From assembly GCF_000424985.1 (NCBI RefSeq), contig NZ_AUKX01000004.1:110986-174985 (forward strand): a stretch of DNA of 64,000 nt. Direction: 5' to 3'. Below are positions 18,186 through 27,588 of this stretch, one piece after another. The first letter of the stretch is position 1. Every line of letters starts with the position of its first letter. The notes below the pieces were generated by a model. The model had not been told where the DNA came from. It made no database searches and saw nothing but the letters and a program-made list of their open reading frames with translations. The position numbers and the translations under genes are program-made. The DNA is from Arenibacter latericius DSM 15913 (GTDB lineage Bacteria; Bacteroidota; Bacteroidia; Flavobacteriales; Flavobacteriaceae).

Positions 18186-20177
18186 ATGGAAACTGTACAA
18201 TCCCAATCAAAAAACAGTAGTACCGATCATCATGATCATGGAGGAATTTTCGGTGAGAAAACCGAATTATATTTTGCCATTATAAGTGGTTTCTTCTTCT
18301 TTTTGGGACTTATACTATCAAAATTAACACCCTTACCAGAATGGACCTCCCATAGCTGTTACATTGCAGCCTACTTTTTTGGTGGTTATTACACCTTATT
18401 GGAAGCAATCGTTAAAACTAGAAAAGGGGAGTTTGAGATTGATTTTCTAATGATTGCCGCCGCCATTGGAGCGGCTTATATAGATAGTTGGGCAGAGGGA
18501 GCATTATTGTTGTTTCTATTTAGTTTGGGACATGCTCTAGAACACCATGCTTTAAACAAGGCTACAAAATCTATTGAAGCATTGGGAGAGCTTTCTCCTA
18601 AGACTGCTTTGGTGAGAAAGGGGTCTACTACTGAAGTTGTTGCTGTAGAGGATTTAAAAATTGACGATATAATAATTGTAAAACCCAACAGTCAAATTTC
18701 AGCAGATGGAGTTGTTATTAAAGGGAGTAGTAGTGTAGATCAATCTTCCATTACCGGAGAGAGTATACCTATAGATAAAACGGCGATTGCTCCAAATACC
18801 AAACTCCCAAAGTTTGAAGAGATAGATTCCTCAAATGTTGTTTATACAGGTACCCTTAACGGGGATAATATAATAGAGGTTAAGGTATTAAAGTTAAGTA
18901 AGGATACCACTATTTCACGATTAGTAAAAATGGTAAGTGAGGTAGAGACCAAGAAATCACCTACTCAACTACAGACCAAAAAGTTTGAAAAATGGTTTGT
19001 ACCTGCAGTTATCATAATGGTAGTTGCACTGTCTTTTGCGCACTTAGTAATAGAGGAAACAGTTAGGGAGAGTCTGTATAGGGCTATTAGCGTTCTAGTT
19101 GCTTCTAGTCCATGTGCCCTAGCAATTTCCACTCCTAGCGCCGTATTGAGTGCTATTGCAAGAGCCGCGAAAAAAGGGGTGCTAATTAAAGGAGGTCGTG
19201 CTTTAGAAGATTTGGGAAGCCTTCGGGTAATTGCCTTCGATAAGACTGGCACACTCACCGAGGGAAAGCCTAGGCTAACCAATATCATACCTATAAATGG
19301 GTTTGATAAAAATGAGTTTCTAGAAATGGTATTGGATGTAGAAAGTCTAAGTAATCACCCTTTGGCTAGAGCTATCTCAAAAGATATAAATTCGGAATAC
19401 GGTATAGAAAACAAACATAGATCCTCTGATATTCAGGCTATTCAAGGGAAAGGGATCCGGGCACGCTATAACGGAGGAAATGTTTTCATTGGGAATGTAG
19501 AAATGATGAAAGATGCCAAAATTACAGTAGGTTCAGAAATACACCAGCAAATGGACGAATTGCTGCAATATGGAAATACGGTGATGTTGGTAGGCTACAA
19601 TGAGACCTTAATTGGCTTAATAAGTGTTATGGACGTTCCTCGTAAATTGGCGTCTCAAACCTTAGCACGATTAAAGAAGATAGGAATTAAACAAATGATA
19701 ATGCTTACTGGAGATCACCAAAGGGTGGGAGATTCTATTGCTAAGCAAATTGGCCTTACCGACGCCAAAGGGAACTTACTTCCCGAAGATAAGGTGAAGG
19801 CTATAGAAGAATTACAAAAAAACAATACCAAGGTCGCAATGGTAGGGGATGGAGTTAATGATGCACCAGCTATGGCCATTAGTACCGTAGGAATTGCTAT
19901 GGGTGCAGCGGGAAGCGATGTAGCACTAGAAACCGCAGATGTGGCTTTAATGTCAGATAAAATACAAAGCCTTCCTTTTGTTATTGGACTGAGCCGTGAA
20001 TCTAGACGTATTATTAAGCAAAATTTATGGATAAGTATGGGGGTTGTAGCCTTACTTGTACCTGCTACTATATTTGGATTTGCTAATATTGGCGTTGCTG
20101 TGGCAATCCATGAAGGCTCTACTCTTGTGGTTGTGTTAAATGCACTTAGGTTACTTCGTTACGATTTAAAGGAGTAG
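18186..20177 (+). CDS. P1B-4-type heavy-metal exporting ATPase
   Basis: 663 residues from ATG 18186 (a TTG at 18168 is a less likely start). Has the short His-rich N-terminus DHHDHGG and no HMA domain, six to eight membrane helices, actuator loop TGES, SPC motif in the channel helix (S308-P309-C310), phosphorylation motif DKTGT (D352), GDGVNDAP hinge and a late helix with AIHEGSTLVVVLN. SPC plus HEGS/HEGGT define subgroup P1B-4, which exports Co2+, Fe2+ or Zn2+ (CoaT, PfeT, CtpD). It is not a CPC copper or cadmium pump. Fur-family gene upstream suggests iron, zinc or cobalt homeostasis. Confidence 0.92.
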   Translation: METVQSQSKNSSTDHHDHGGIFGEKTELYFAIISGFFFFLGLILSKLTPLPEWTSHSCYIAAYFFGGYYTLLEAIVKTRKGEFEIDFLMIAAAIGAAYIDSWAEGALLLFLFSLGHALEHHALNKATKSIEALGELSPKTALVRKGSTTEVVAVEDLKIDDIIIVKPNSQISADGVVIKGSSSVDQSSITGESIPIDKTAIAPNTKLPKFEEIDSSNVVYTGTLNGDNIIEVKVLKLSKDTTISRLVKMVSEVETKKSPTQLQTKKFEKWFVPAVIIMVVALSFAHLVIEETVRESLYRAISVLVASSPCALAISTPSAVLSAIARAAKKGVLIKGGRALEDLGSLRVIAFDKTGTLTEGKPRLTNIIPINGFDKNEFLEMVLDVESLSNHPLARAISKDINSEYGIENKHRSSDIQAIQGKGIRARYNGGNVFIGNVEMMKDAKITVGSEIHQQMDELLQYGNTVMLVGYNETLIGLISVMDVPRKLASQTLARLKKIGIKQMIMLTGDHQRVGDSIAKQIGLTDAKGNLLPEDKVKAIEELQKNNTKVAMVGDGVNDAPAMAISTVGIAMGAAGSDVALETADVALMSDKIQSLPFVIGLSRESRRIIKQNLWISMGVVALLVPATIFGFANIGVAVAIHEGSTLVVVLNALRLLRYDLKE

Positions 20178-20344
20178 CAAATTCAACAGAGAAATCTAAA
20201 TGCTTTGCTAAGATTAGATGGTATAAACTTCAAATTATCTTTCTACTATTCTTAGTGGAATTAGTTGTACCTTAAAAGCAACAAATAAGCTACCATTGGA
20301 TTTACCCCTTTTTTATATTCAATGTTTTTTATAAAAATAAGAAG

Positions 20345-21397
20345 ATGAGAACAATTAAAGCATTTGGCACAACAGCGGCTTCAGAACCACTAAAACCTAT
20401 GGATATAGTACGGAGAGAGGTAGGTTTAAAGGATATTAAAATAGCAATTACTCATTGTGGTGTTTGCCATAGTGATATCCATACCGCTAGAAACGAATGG
20501 AATAACTCCAAATATCCGGTAGTTCCTGGTCATGAAATAATTGGTAAGGTAATAGGAGTAGGAGCTGATGTAACTCAATTTAAAGAGGGCGACTTAGTAG
20601 GAGTGGGATGTTTGGTAGATTCCTGTCACCACTGTCCGCCTTGCAATAGGCATTTGGAGCAGTTTTGTGAAAAGGGAGCTACCTTCACCTATAATAGCCA
20701 TGATAAACATATTAAAGGTCAACAAACCTATGGTGGGTACGCTACAGAAGTGGTAGTAGATGAGCAATTTGTTTTGCGTATTCCGAAAAATATAGACCCT
20801 GCAGCAGCGGCTCCTTTATTATGTGCAGGGATAACCACCTGGTCACCTTTACGACATTGGAAGGTGAAAAAAGGCGATAAAGTAGGGGTTGTTGGCTTGG
20901 GAGGGCTAGGACATATGGGAGTGAAATTTGCCAATGCACTTGGTGCAAAAGTGGTCATGATTACCACCTCTCCAGAAAAGGCTAAAGATGCTAAATCCTT
21001 AGGGGCACATGAGGTTCTTATATCAAAAAATAAAGAGGAAATGGCAGCACATAATAATAGTTTCGATTTTATCCTTAACACCATTCCTGTTGGTCATGAA
21101 ATGGACCCGTATATTGGCCTTCTTAAAATTGATGCCACAATGGTATTGGTTGGAGCAGTAGAAAACCTAAAGCCCTTTCATGGTGGCGGTATTATTGGAG
21201 GAAGAAAACGTATTGCAGGATCTTTAATAGGGGGAATTAAAGAAACTCAAGAGATGCTAGATTTTTGTGGAGAACACAATATTGTTTCTGATATTGAGCT
21301 TATTAATATGCAAGATATTAATAATGCCTATGATCGCGTTATTAAATCAGATGTAAAGTATAGGTTTGTAATTGACATGGAATCACTTAAGGATTAG
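20345..21397 (+). CDS. zinc-dependent NAD(P) alcohol dehydrogenase, CAD/YahK type
   Basis: 350 residues of the medium-chain dehydrogenase family. Catalytic zinc ligands are in CGVCHSDIHTARNEW and PGHEIIGKV; the structural zinc lobe is DSCHHCPPCNRHLEQFC; the cofactor fold shows VGVVGLGGLGHMGVKFANALG. This is the cinnamyl-alcohol-dehydrogenase-like group (YahK, YjgB), usually NADPH-dependent aldehyde reductases of broad range. Cytoplasmic. It is 167 bases after the metal pump and probably separately transcribed, so its substrate gets no help from context. Confidence 0.9.
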   Translation: MRTIKAFGTTAASEPLKPMDIVRREVGLKDIKIAITHCGVCHSDIHTARNEWNNSKYPVVPGHEIIGKVIGVGADVTQFKEGDLVGVGCLVDSCHHCPPCNRHLEQFCEKGATFTYNSHDKHIKGQQTYGGYATEVVVDEQFVLRIPKNIDPAAAAPLLCAGITTWSPLRHWKVKKGDKVGVVGLGGLGHMGVKFANALGAKVVMITTSPEKAKDAKSLGAHEVLISKNKEEMAAHNNSFDFILNTIPVGHEMDPYIGLLKIDATMVLVGAVENLKPFHGGGIIGGRKRIAGSLIGGIKETQEMLDFCGEHNIVSDIELINMQDINNAYDRVIKSDVKYRFVIDMESLKD

Positions 21398-21454
21398 CTT
21401 GTTAAGAATTACAAAGTCTCATAGACTATTTGGTTAAATAGTAAACCACCTAGG

Positions 21455-21571
21455 GCAAGCCCACCAGGCATTAAAAGAAAAAAAACGTATTGATTTCGAG
21501 GCCCGCCTGGAAGATTCGGGCAAGACAGCCTCGGAGCAACTTGCCTGACGGCAGTCAGGTTTAAATCTCGA
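21455..21571. repeat. GC-rich multi-hairpin intergenic element
   Basis: Between convergent genes. Contains several small stems: CGAGGC (from about 21499) with GCCTCG, CCTGAC-GGCA-GTCAGG near 21546-21561, and CTCGA-TTA-TCGAG at 21567-21579 reaching the DUF481 stop. Shares words with 15984-16040. Looks like a REP-type repeat or its remains and may also stop transcription. Confidence 0.4.
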
Positions 21572-22363
21572 TTATCGAGTAAAAGTAAACCCTAGGCTAA
21601 GATTAGAGGACCGGTCAATATCGTTAACAGCAGGAAAGCTATTATAAGAGAAATTATAGAGTGCAGATAGGCTTATAACTTCGGTAAGCGGTAATTCTGC
21701 TTTCATCTGCAATAGAATCCTGTGATTTCCAATATTATTGTACAAGGGCTGAAAATATATCGTTTCCGTAAGGTGTAAGGAAGTTTTCTTAAAGGAATGC
21801 GTGGCAGATAAGTAACTACTATTTCGGTGGTTATAAAAATGTGCTCCCGAGTCTGCGAGCTTTTCTATTTCATACATATAGGCATTTCCTAAGTATACCC
21901 TAGTTAATTCGGAAGAGACCAATTTTAATCGGATACCTACGCCAATCAGATTTCTGGAAACTATGGTGAGTTTCGTATTATTTTGATTCTGGATAAACGC
22001 CTCAACCCGGAATAATGAGGATAGTTTTTGATTGTATCGGATGTGAAAGAACCAATTATTTTGAAAGTCCTTATCCTTACTTCTAATGAGTTTATAATTA
22101 CCTATAAAGAAAAAGATTTTTTTGAGGTCCCTAGATTTTAGTTGTGTGGTTACATTAGATCCCAATTGAAATAAATAATCTCCATTGTTATCAGTGTAAT
22201 CAAACAACAAATCGCTTTTCAATGCAAAACGTATGGAATCACTTTGCATACGTTTAGATTCTATATTTACCAACTGTGCATTTACGTTATTTCCTAGTAA
22301 ACACACTATCGTAATAAATAACACTTTAAAAAGGTTGGGTTTATATGTTTTGGTCATTTTCAT
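21572..22363 (-). CDS. DUF481 outer-membrane-type beta-barrel protein
   Basis: 263 residues with a signal peptide ending near NNVNAQ. The rest alternates short amphipathic strands with turns: LFDYTDNNGDYLFQLGSNVT, FHIRYNQKLSSLFRVEAFIQ, GVGIRLKLVS, and ends SNLSLGFTFTR with an aromatic-rich strand, as expected for a small beta-barrel. It matches the DUF481 pattern, including HNSYLSATHSF and ETIYFQPLYNN. Function unknown; salt-stress and surface roles have been proposed for relatives. No operon partner. Confidence 0.78.
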   Translation of the reverse strand: MKMTKTYKPNLFKVLFITIVCLLGNNVNAQLVNIESKRMQSDSIRFALKSDLLFDYTDNNGDYLFQLGSNVTTQLKSRDLKKIFFFIGNYKLIRSKDKDFQNNWFFHIRYNQKLSSLFRVEAFIQNQNNTKLTIVSRNLIGVGIRLKLVSSELTRVYLGNAYMYEIEKLADSGAHFYNHRNSSYLSATHSFKKTSLHLTETIYFQPLYNNIGNHRILLQMKAELPLTEVISLSALYNFSYNSFPAVNDIDRSSNLSLGFTFTR

Positions 22364-22702
22364 TCTTTATAGATTTCTACGGCTTCCAACTATCATTAGT
22401 TAAAGGTAACCTATAGGTATTGTAAGCGACTCAATAGATGTATCCCTGCAAAGCGAATATTAGTCAACTCCGGAGTAAATATAAATAATCTTATATCATA
22501 ATAAATCTTCATTATTTTATTCTTTCTCAAGTACAATCCTAGAGGTATTTCCTTAGCCAAATTATTCTACTTTTCCCTATTATATAACAAGCTTCAAGAA
22601 TCCCAAAGCGATTAGTCTAATTGCTAGTGGTGTTGGGAATCTCTATGGTTCATCATTCCATTTTGACTATCTTTGGTCATTATGATTTTAAACGATATAT
22701 AA
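22364..22702. other. divergent intergenic region
   Basis: 339 bases between the divergent DUF481 and M3 peptidase genes; only the promoter element at 22668-22675 is recognised. Confidence 0.5.
22668..22675 (+). promoter_or_regulatory. -7 element TATCTTTG of the M3 peptidase gene
   Basis: Full TAnnTTTG match, 28 bases before the ATG at 22703; the -33 box is not clear. Confidence 0.5.
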
Positions 22703-24817
22703 ATGAAAAAAGTTTCTACATTATTAATGTTAACGGTCTTGTTTACAGCGTGTAACGACTCTAAGAGCAAGGGCGAAGGGGCAACGACAGACAAAGGAGA
22801 AAATCCGTTGTTGGTAGAATCCACCTTACCTTATTTTGCTCCTGACTTTACCAAGATTAAAAATAGTCATTTTAAGCCTGCATTAATACAAGGTATTGCA
22901 GAACAAAAAGAGGCATTAGCGGAAATTGCAAACAATACTGAAGCAGCTACTTTTGAGAACACCATATTGGCATTAGAAAAAAGTGATGTAACCTTAAATA
23001 GAGTTAGAAATATATTCTATGCCTTGACAGGCGCTCATACCAATGATACTTTGCAAGCTATTCAAGAAGAAATGGCTCCAAAATTCTCGGAATTAAGGGA
23101 TGCTATTTATTTAAACGATAAGTTGTTTCAAAGGGTGAAATCATTGTATGAGTCCAAGGAAAGTTTAGATTTAGATGCAGAGTCTCTAAAATTATTAGAG
23201 ATGTATTTTGAAGATTTTGAAATAGCGGGAGCAAATCTTCCAGCTGATAAAAAGGAAACTTTAAAAGCTTATAACTCAAGATTAGCCACGTTAACAACTA
23301 CTTTTAATAAGACTTTGTTAGAGGCTAATAATGGAGGAGCCGTTGTATTTACTGAGAAATCTGACTTAGCCGGACTTTCTGATGCACAGCTAAAGTCGTT
23401 AGAAAATAAAGATGGTGAAGGATGGAAAGTTACACTTCAAAATACCACCCAGCAACCCCTTTTGCAAACTATGGAAAACAGGGAGAGCAGGGAAAAATTA
23501 TTTACTTCTGCTTGGAAAAGGGCAGACGGTTCTGCACACGATACCAAAGATATTATTGTTGAAATAGCTGAACTACGCGCTAAAAAAGGAGCGTTATTAG
23601 GATTTGCCAACTATGCCGAATGGAGCTTACAGAATACGATGGCAAGAAAACCTGAGAAAGTTTTTGAATTGTTCAATGGCCTTGTACCTGCAGCTACCGC
23701 TAAAGCTAAAGAAGAAGCGGCAGAAATCCAGGAGATGATTAAAGAAAAGGGAGACGACTTCACTTTGGAGGCTTGGGACTGGAACCACTATGCAGAAATG
23801 GTAAGAATTGCAAAATATGATTTGGATGAAAATCAGATCAAACCATATTTTGAATTGAAGACCGTTTTAGAAAAAGGAGTTTTTTACGCAGCGGAAAAGC
23901 TTTATGGGCTTACTTTTAAAGCTAGAACAGATATACCTACCTACCATGAAGATGTTATGGTATACGAGCTTTTTGAAGAAAATGGAGAAACTTTAGGGCT
24001 TTTCTATGGTGATTTCTATTCTCGTCCTAGTAAACGAGGTGGCGCATGGATGAGTAATTTTGTTACCCAATCTAAGTTATACAACAAAAAACCGGTTATC
24101 TATAATGTTTGCAATTACCCAAAACCAGCGGAGGGAGAACCTGCACTATTAACTTATGACGAAGTAAGTACGTTGTTTCATGAGTTTGGACACGCCCTTC
24201 ACGGATTCTTTGCAGATCAGCAATATCCTTCTCTATCAGGTACTTCGGTATCTAGAGATTTTGTGGAATTCCCATCTCAGTTTAATGAGAATTGGGCGCT
24301 ATACCCAGAGATTTTAAAGAATTATGCACTTCATTACCAAACAGGAGAGCAAATTCCTCAAGCACTTATAGATAAGATTAAAAAATCAGGCACTTTTAAC
24401 CAAGGTTATAGCTTAACAGAAAACCTAGCGGCATCTAATTTGGATATGCAATGGCATACTATTAGTGCAGATACAGCTATTGAAGATGCTAATGAATTTG
24501 AAAGAGAGGCTTTAAATAAGACCAAATTAGATGTGGTAAAGGCGGTTCCACCACGCTATAGATCTACCTATTTTTCCCATATTTTTGGTAGTGGTTATGC
24601 TGCAGGTTACTATTCTTACCTATGGACAGAGATGTTGCATCATGACGCCTACAATTGGTTTGAAAATAACGGCGGACTTACCCGTGAAAATGGACAGCGC
24701 TTTAGAGAGATGGTACTTTCTAGAGGAAATACCTTACCATTAGAGAAAATGTACAGTGATTGGAGAGGTAGTGATCCAAAAATTGAACCTATGCTAAAAG
24801 CAAGAGGAGTAAAATAA
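22703..24817 (+). CDS. dcp: M3-family metallopeptidase, dipeptidyl carboxypeptidase type, lipoprotein
   Basis: 704 residues. Lipoprotein signal with lipobox FTAC near residue 14-17, followed by an acidic/Ser-rich linker. The thermolysin-like zinc motif HEFGHALHG starts at H493, and the downstream E-bearing helix (VEFPSQFNENW) supplies the third ligand, as in Dcp and oligopeptidase A. The closing segment GYAAGYYSYLWTEMLHHDAYNWF is also typical. Family role: cleaves dipeptides or short peptides from oligopeptide C-termini. The lipid anchor places it in the periplasm or outer membrane. Monocistronic, with its own promoter and terminator. Confidence 0.93.
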   Translation: MKKVSTLLMLTVLFTACNDSKSKGEGATTDKGENPLLVESTLPYFAPDFTKIKNSHFKPALIQGIAEQKEALAEIANNTEAATFENTILALEKSDVTLNRVRNIFYALTGAHTNDTLQAIQEEMAPKFSELRDAIYLNDKLFQRVKSLYESKESLDLDAESLKLLEMYFEDFEIAGANLPADKKETLKAYNSRLATLTTTFNKTLLEANNGGAVVFTEKSDLAGLSDAQLKSLENKDGEGWKVTLQNTTQQPLLQTMENRESREKLFTSAWKRADGSAHDTKDIIVEIAELRAKKGALLGFANYAEWSLQNTMARKPEKVFELFNGLVPAATAKAKEEAAEIQEMIKEKGDDFTLEAWDWNHYAEMVRIAKYDLDENQIKPYFELKTVLEKGVFYAAEKLYGLTFKARTDIPTYHEDVMVYELFEENGETLGLFYGDFYSRPSKRGGAWMSNFVTQSKLYNKKPVIYNVCNYPKPAEGEPALLTYDEVSTLFHEFGHALHGFFADQQYPSLSGTSVSRDFVEFPSQFNENWALYPEILKNYALHYQTGEQIPQALIDKIKKSGTFNQGYSLTENLAASNLDMQWHTISADTAIEDANEFEREALNKTKLDVVKAVPPRYRSTYFSHIFGSGYAAGYYSYLWTEMLHHDAYNWFENNGGLTRENGQRFREMVLSRGNTLPLEKMYSDWRGSDPKIEPMLKARGVK

Positions 24818-24840
24818 ACCTAGATTAAAACTTTGTTTTA

Positions 24841-24867
24841 AGGGGCCCTTTTTAGGGCCTTTTTTTG
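24841..24867 (+). terminator. rho-independent terminator
   Basis: Stem GGCCCT/AGGGCC with a TTTT loop followed by a long T run, 24 bases after the M3 peptidase stop. Confidence 0.85.
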
Positions 24868-24959
24868 TATAATCTAAAGCTGAATCGAATTTAGTAAATG
24901 ACAGTTAGCCTCAAAATTTTAAGCATTCTAAGTGAGAATCTAGAGATGAATTATCCTAT

Positions 24960-24991
24960 ATTTATCGGATTAAGTTAAGGTTCCGATAAAT
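24960..24991. promoter_or_regulatory. inverted repeat before the aminotransferase gene
   Basis: Perfect 10-bp arms (ATTTATCGGA and its complement) around 12 bases, ending 27 bases before the ATG at 25019. Could be an operator or a leader hairpin; no T run, so not a terminator. Confidence 0.35.
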
Positions 24992-25018
24992 TAGATCTGA
25001 GAATATAATACGTACCCT

Positions 25019-25882
25019 ATGAAGAATTTGTATCCTAAGAAAATTTACCTAAACGGAAATATTATAGACTCTCAATCTGCTAAAATTTCTGTGTTTGATA
25101 GAGGATTTTTATTTGGGGATGGTATCTATGAGGTTATGGTACAAATCAATGGTCGGTTTTTTTACGAGGATGCCCACCTTAGACGATTAGAAGAAAACCT
25201 TGAAAAGGTTAAAATTAATTTTGATACCACTAACTTAAAATTCGAAATTGCCAAAATTCTAAAAGCATCGGATTTAGTTGATAAGGACTGTTTATTATAT
25301 ATGCATATAACTAGGGGAGTGGCACCAAGACAACATGCTTTTCCTACTAATATTACTCCGACTTTTATGATGTATGCAATTCCAAAAGTCCTGCCCTATA
25401 TAAATACAATAAAGGCATCTGTAATAACTTCTGAGGATTATAGGTGGACTAGATGTGATATAAAAATGATTTCCCTACTAGGCAATGTTATGACTAATGA
25501 GGATGCAATGCAAGAGGGTTGTTTTGAGAATTTATTAATTAGAAATGGCGTGGTTACTGAAGCCTCCCATTGCAATGTATTCTTTGTAAAAGATAACATC
25601 GTATATACGCATCCAGCAGATAGGTTTATTTTAAATGGCATTACCAGACAATTAGTATTGGAACTGTGCTTACACCTTGGTATAGAGGTAAGAGAAGAGG
25701 GAGTTTCCGAAAAAGAAATGATAGAGATGGACGAGGCATTCTTAACAGGTACCACTACCCAAATTGCATCTATAAAAAAACTAGATAATCATTTTTATTA
25801 TCAAGGGGATGCTGTTGGTGAAATCACTAAAAAACTTCAAGACGCGTTTTTAAATTTAAAAAACGAACATTGTGACATATAG
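25019..25882 (+). CDS. class IV aminotransferase, D-amino acid transaminase-like
   Basis: 287 residues. Fold-type IV PLP enzyme: the FDRGFLFGDGIYEVM motif, R-x-H-like substrate segment TRGVAPRQHAFP, and the PLP lysine K149 in YRWTRCDIKMISLLGNVM, which closely follows the D-alanine aminotransferase pattern (W-x-R-C-D-I-K). C-terminal cofactor segment EAFLTGTTTQIASI fits too. It probably interconverts D-alanine and D-glutamate with their keto acids; a branched-chain aminotransferase would show a different lysine context. Monocistronic, flanked by an inverted repeat and a terminator. Confidence 0.87.
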   Translation: MKNLYPKKIYLNGNIIDSQSAKISVFDRGFLFGDGIYEVMVQINGRFFYEDAHLRRLEENLEKVKINFDTTNLKFEIAKILKASDLVDKDCLLYMHITRGVAPRQHAFPTNITPTFMMYAIPKVLPYINTIKASVITSEDYRWTRCDIKMISLLGNVMTNEDAMQEGCFENLLIRNGVVTEASHCNVFFVKDNIVYTHPADRFILNGITRQLVLELCLHLGIEVREEGVSEKEMIEMDEAFLTGTTTQIASIKKLDNHFYYQGDAVGEITKKLQDAFLNLKNEHCDI

Positions 25883-25920
25883 TTAGCTCAATTAAAAGTT
25901 AATTTAATGATACCAGAACA

Positions 25921-25942
25921 AATCCCTTCTTAAAAAGGGATT
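25921..25942 (+). terminator. rho-independent terminator
   Basis: Stem AATCCCTT/AAGGGATT with a 6-base loop and a run of seven Ts, about 40 bases after the aminotransferase stop. Confidence 0.8.
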
Positions 25943-25976
25943 TTTTTGTACAAGAGATTAACAGAGGGGTTAATAG

Positions 25977-27149
25977 ATGAAAAAACAGAATGATTACTAT
26001 TTAAACCCGTTGAAAATCACTAACTTGTATAAAAACATACCTATGCCAATCTACATGGATCGTCACGATATTCCAGAGTCTATTACCGCGGAACACGTGG
26101 CAGAAATGCATAGGGAAGATTTAAAAATTGAACATCTTTTTGGCTGTAAAGGGATGACCTATTGGTGTGATGAAAAAAGACGTACCGCTTTTTGTTTGGT
26201 TAAAGCCCCTAATAAACAGGCAATTCAAGATATGCACAATCATGCTCATGGGGATGTTCCACATAGAATAATTGAAGTAGATAGTACCATTGTGGAGTCC
26301 TTTTTAGGACGAATAGAAGATCCAAAAAAATCTAATAACATTGAATTAAACATCATAAATGATCCTGCCTATAGAACTATAATGATTGTTAAGTTGAAAC
26401 AAATTTCCTTTTCCGCAGCTAGTCCAATTCGTTCCCAGTTGGAACTTCTAAATTATAATACTTCTATAATAGTTCATATAGAACGGCGTCTCGGTAGAAT
26501 TGTAAAGAAAAACTTAGATTATCTATTATTATCCTTTAATTCAGTGTCAAATGCTGTACTGTGCGCCCAAGATATTTATGCACAATTTTATGATACACCT
26601 TTTAGTATATCAACAGGTATGCAATTGAGCATAGGTTTACATGCTGGGATTCCTATTACGGAGAAAGAAGGAATTTTTGAAGATACCATTAAATTAGCTG
26701 AACGTTTTTGTGATATGATTCGGGGTAAAATAGTTATTTCACATGATGTATGGGAAATATTTGAAAGTGAAAACTTAAATTATAAATTGAATCAGGAATG
26801 TATAAAGGCGCTTAATATAGGTGAAGAAAAATTTGTGAATCTTATAATGGATTATACAGAAAGAGAATGGGCAAATGCCGCCTTTAACTCTGATAATTTC
26901 AGTAAAAATTTGGGATATAGTAAATCTCAAGTATATAGGAAGATGATGGCACTAAGCGGGAAATCCTCCAATAGTTTTATTAAAGAGTACAGATTAGATA
27001 AAGCCCTTCAATTACTAAAAAAGAACAATAGAAATATATCCGAAACGGCTTTTATGACCGGATTTAATAGTCCAGCCTATTTTTCCAAATGCTTTATGGA
27101 TAACTATGGAATCCTTCCTTCAAAATACGTTCAAACTTACACGCTTTAA
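25977..27149 (+). CDS. three-part regulator: DUF4242, cyclase-like domain, AraC helix-turn-helix
   Basis: 390 residues. Residues about 22-110 are a DUF4242 (SCO4226-like, nickel-binding in the founding member) domain: YMDRHDIPESITAEHVAEMH ending VESFLGRIEDP, with several histidines (HNHAHGDVPH). Residues about 120-295 look like a class III nucleotide cyclase homology fold (SNAVLCAQDIY, then LSIGLHAGIPITEKEG) without obvious catalytic metal aspartates. Residues about 300-388 are an AraC-type DNA-binding domain (FSKNLGYSKSQVYRKMMALSG, then ISETAFMTGFNSPAYFSKCF). It likely senses a metal or small ligand and regulates the flavin oxidase and cupin genes downstream (inference). Confidence 0.85.
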   Translation: MKKQNDYYLNPLKITNLYKNIPMPIYMDRHDIPESITAEHVAEMHREDLKIEHLFGCKGMTYWCDEKRRTAFCLVKAPNKQAIQDMHNHAHGDVPHRIIEVDSTIVESFLGRIEDPKKSNNIELNIINDPAYRTIMIVKLKQISFSAASPIRSQLELLNYNTSIIVHIERRLGRIVKKNLDYLLLSFNSVSNAVLCAQDIYAQFYDTPFSISTGMQLSIGLHAGIPITEKEGIFEDTIKLAERFCDMIRGKIVISHDVWEIFESENLNYKLNQECIKALNIGEEKFVNLIMDYTEREWANAAFNSDNFSKNLGYSKSQVYRKMMALSGKSSNSFIKEYRLDKALQLLKKNNRNISETAFMTGFNSPAYFSKCFMDNYGILPSKYVQTYTL

Positions 27150-27588
27150 ACATTTTACTAGTGTCACTCATGCTTACATTTTGTAATTATTTGATCAAAA
27201 AGTAGCTGTCCTTCAGCCATGCTTTAATTAATTTTACTTCATAGAAATAGCTATTCTTTACTATTAGTATAGGTTTTAACCTTGTTGAAAAATGAATAAT
27301 TGAAGATAATTATTCTTTACTACTATCATTTATTTACCACCCCCATTTTTAAGTACCTAGCAATTCACTACGACCAATATTTGTAATGGTTTATAGTACA
27401 TTTTGGGATTGAGGTCTTTCACTAAAACAAAATAAGACACCTTCTAAAAGGTACTTCGTAGATTAAATTACCCTTATACAAGCTTAGCTTGATTGAGTAT
27501 AAATGATTTGATATACAGTAGTATACATCTTATTTAAGGGAGGCAAGTTTTATCAAAAAGCGAACAGTTAATCATAAAATCAACAAAA
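27150..27588. other. intergenic region upstream of flavin oxidase
   Basis: 439 AT-rich bases. Presumably holds the target of the AraC-type regulator. No clear -7 box, direct repeat or gene seen. Confidence 0.4.
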
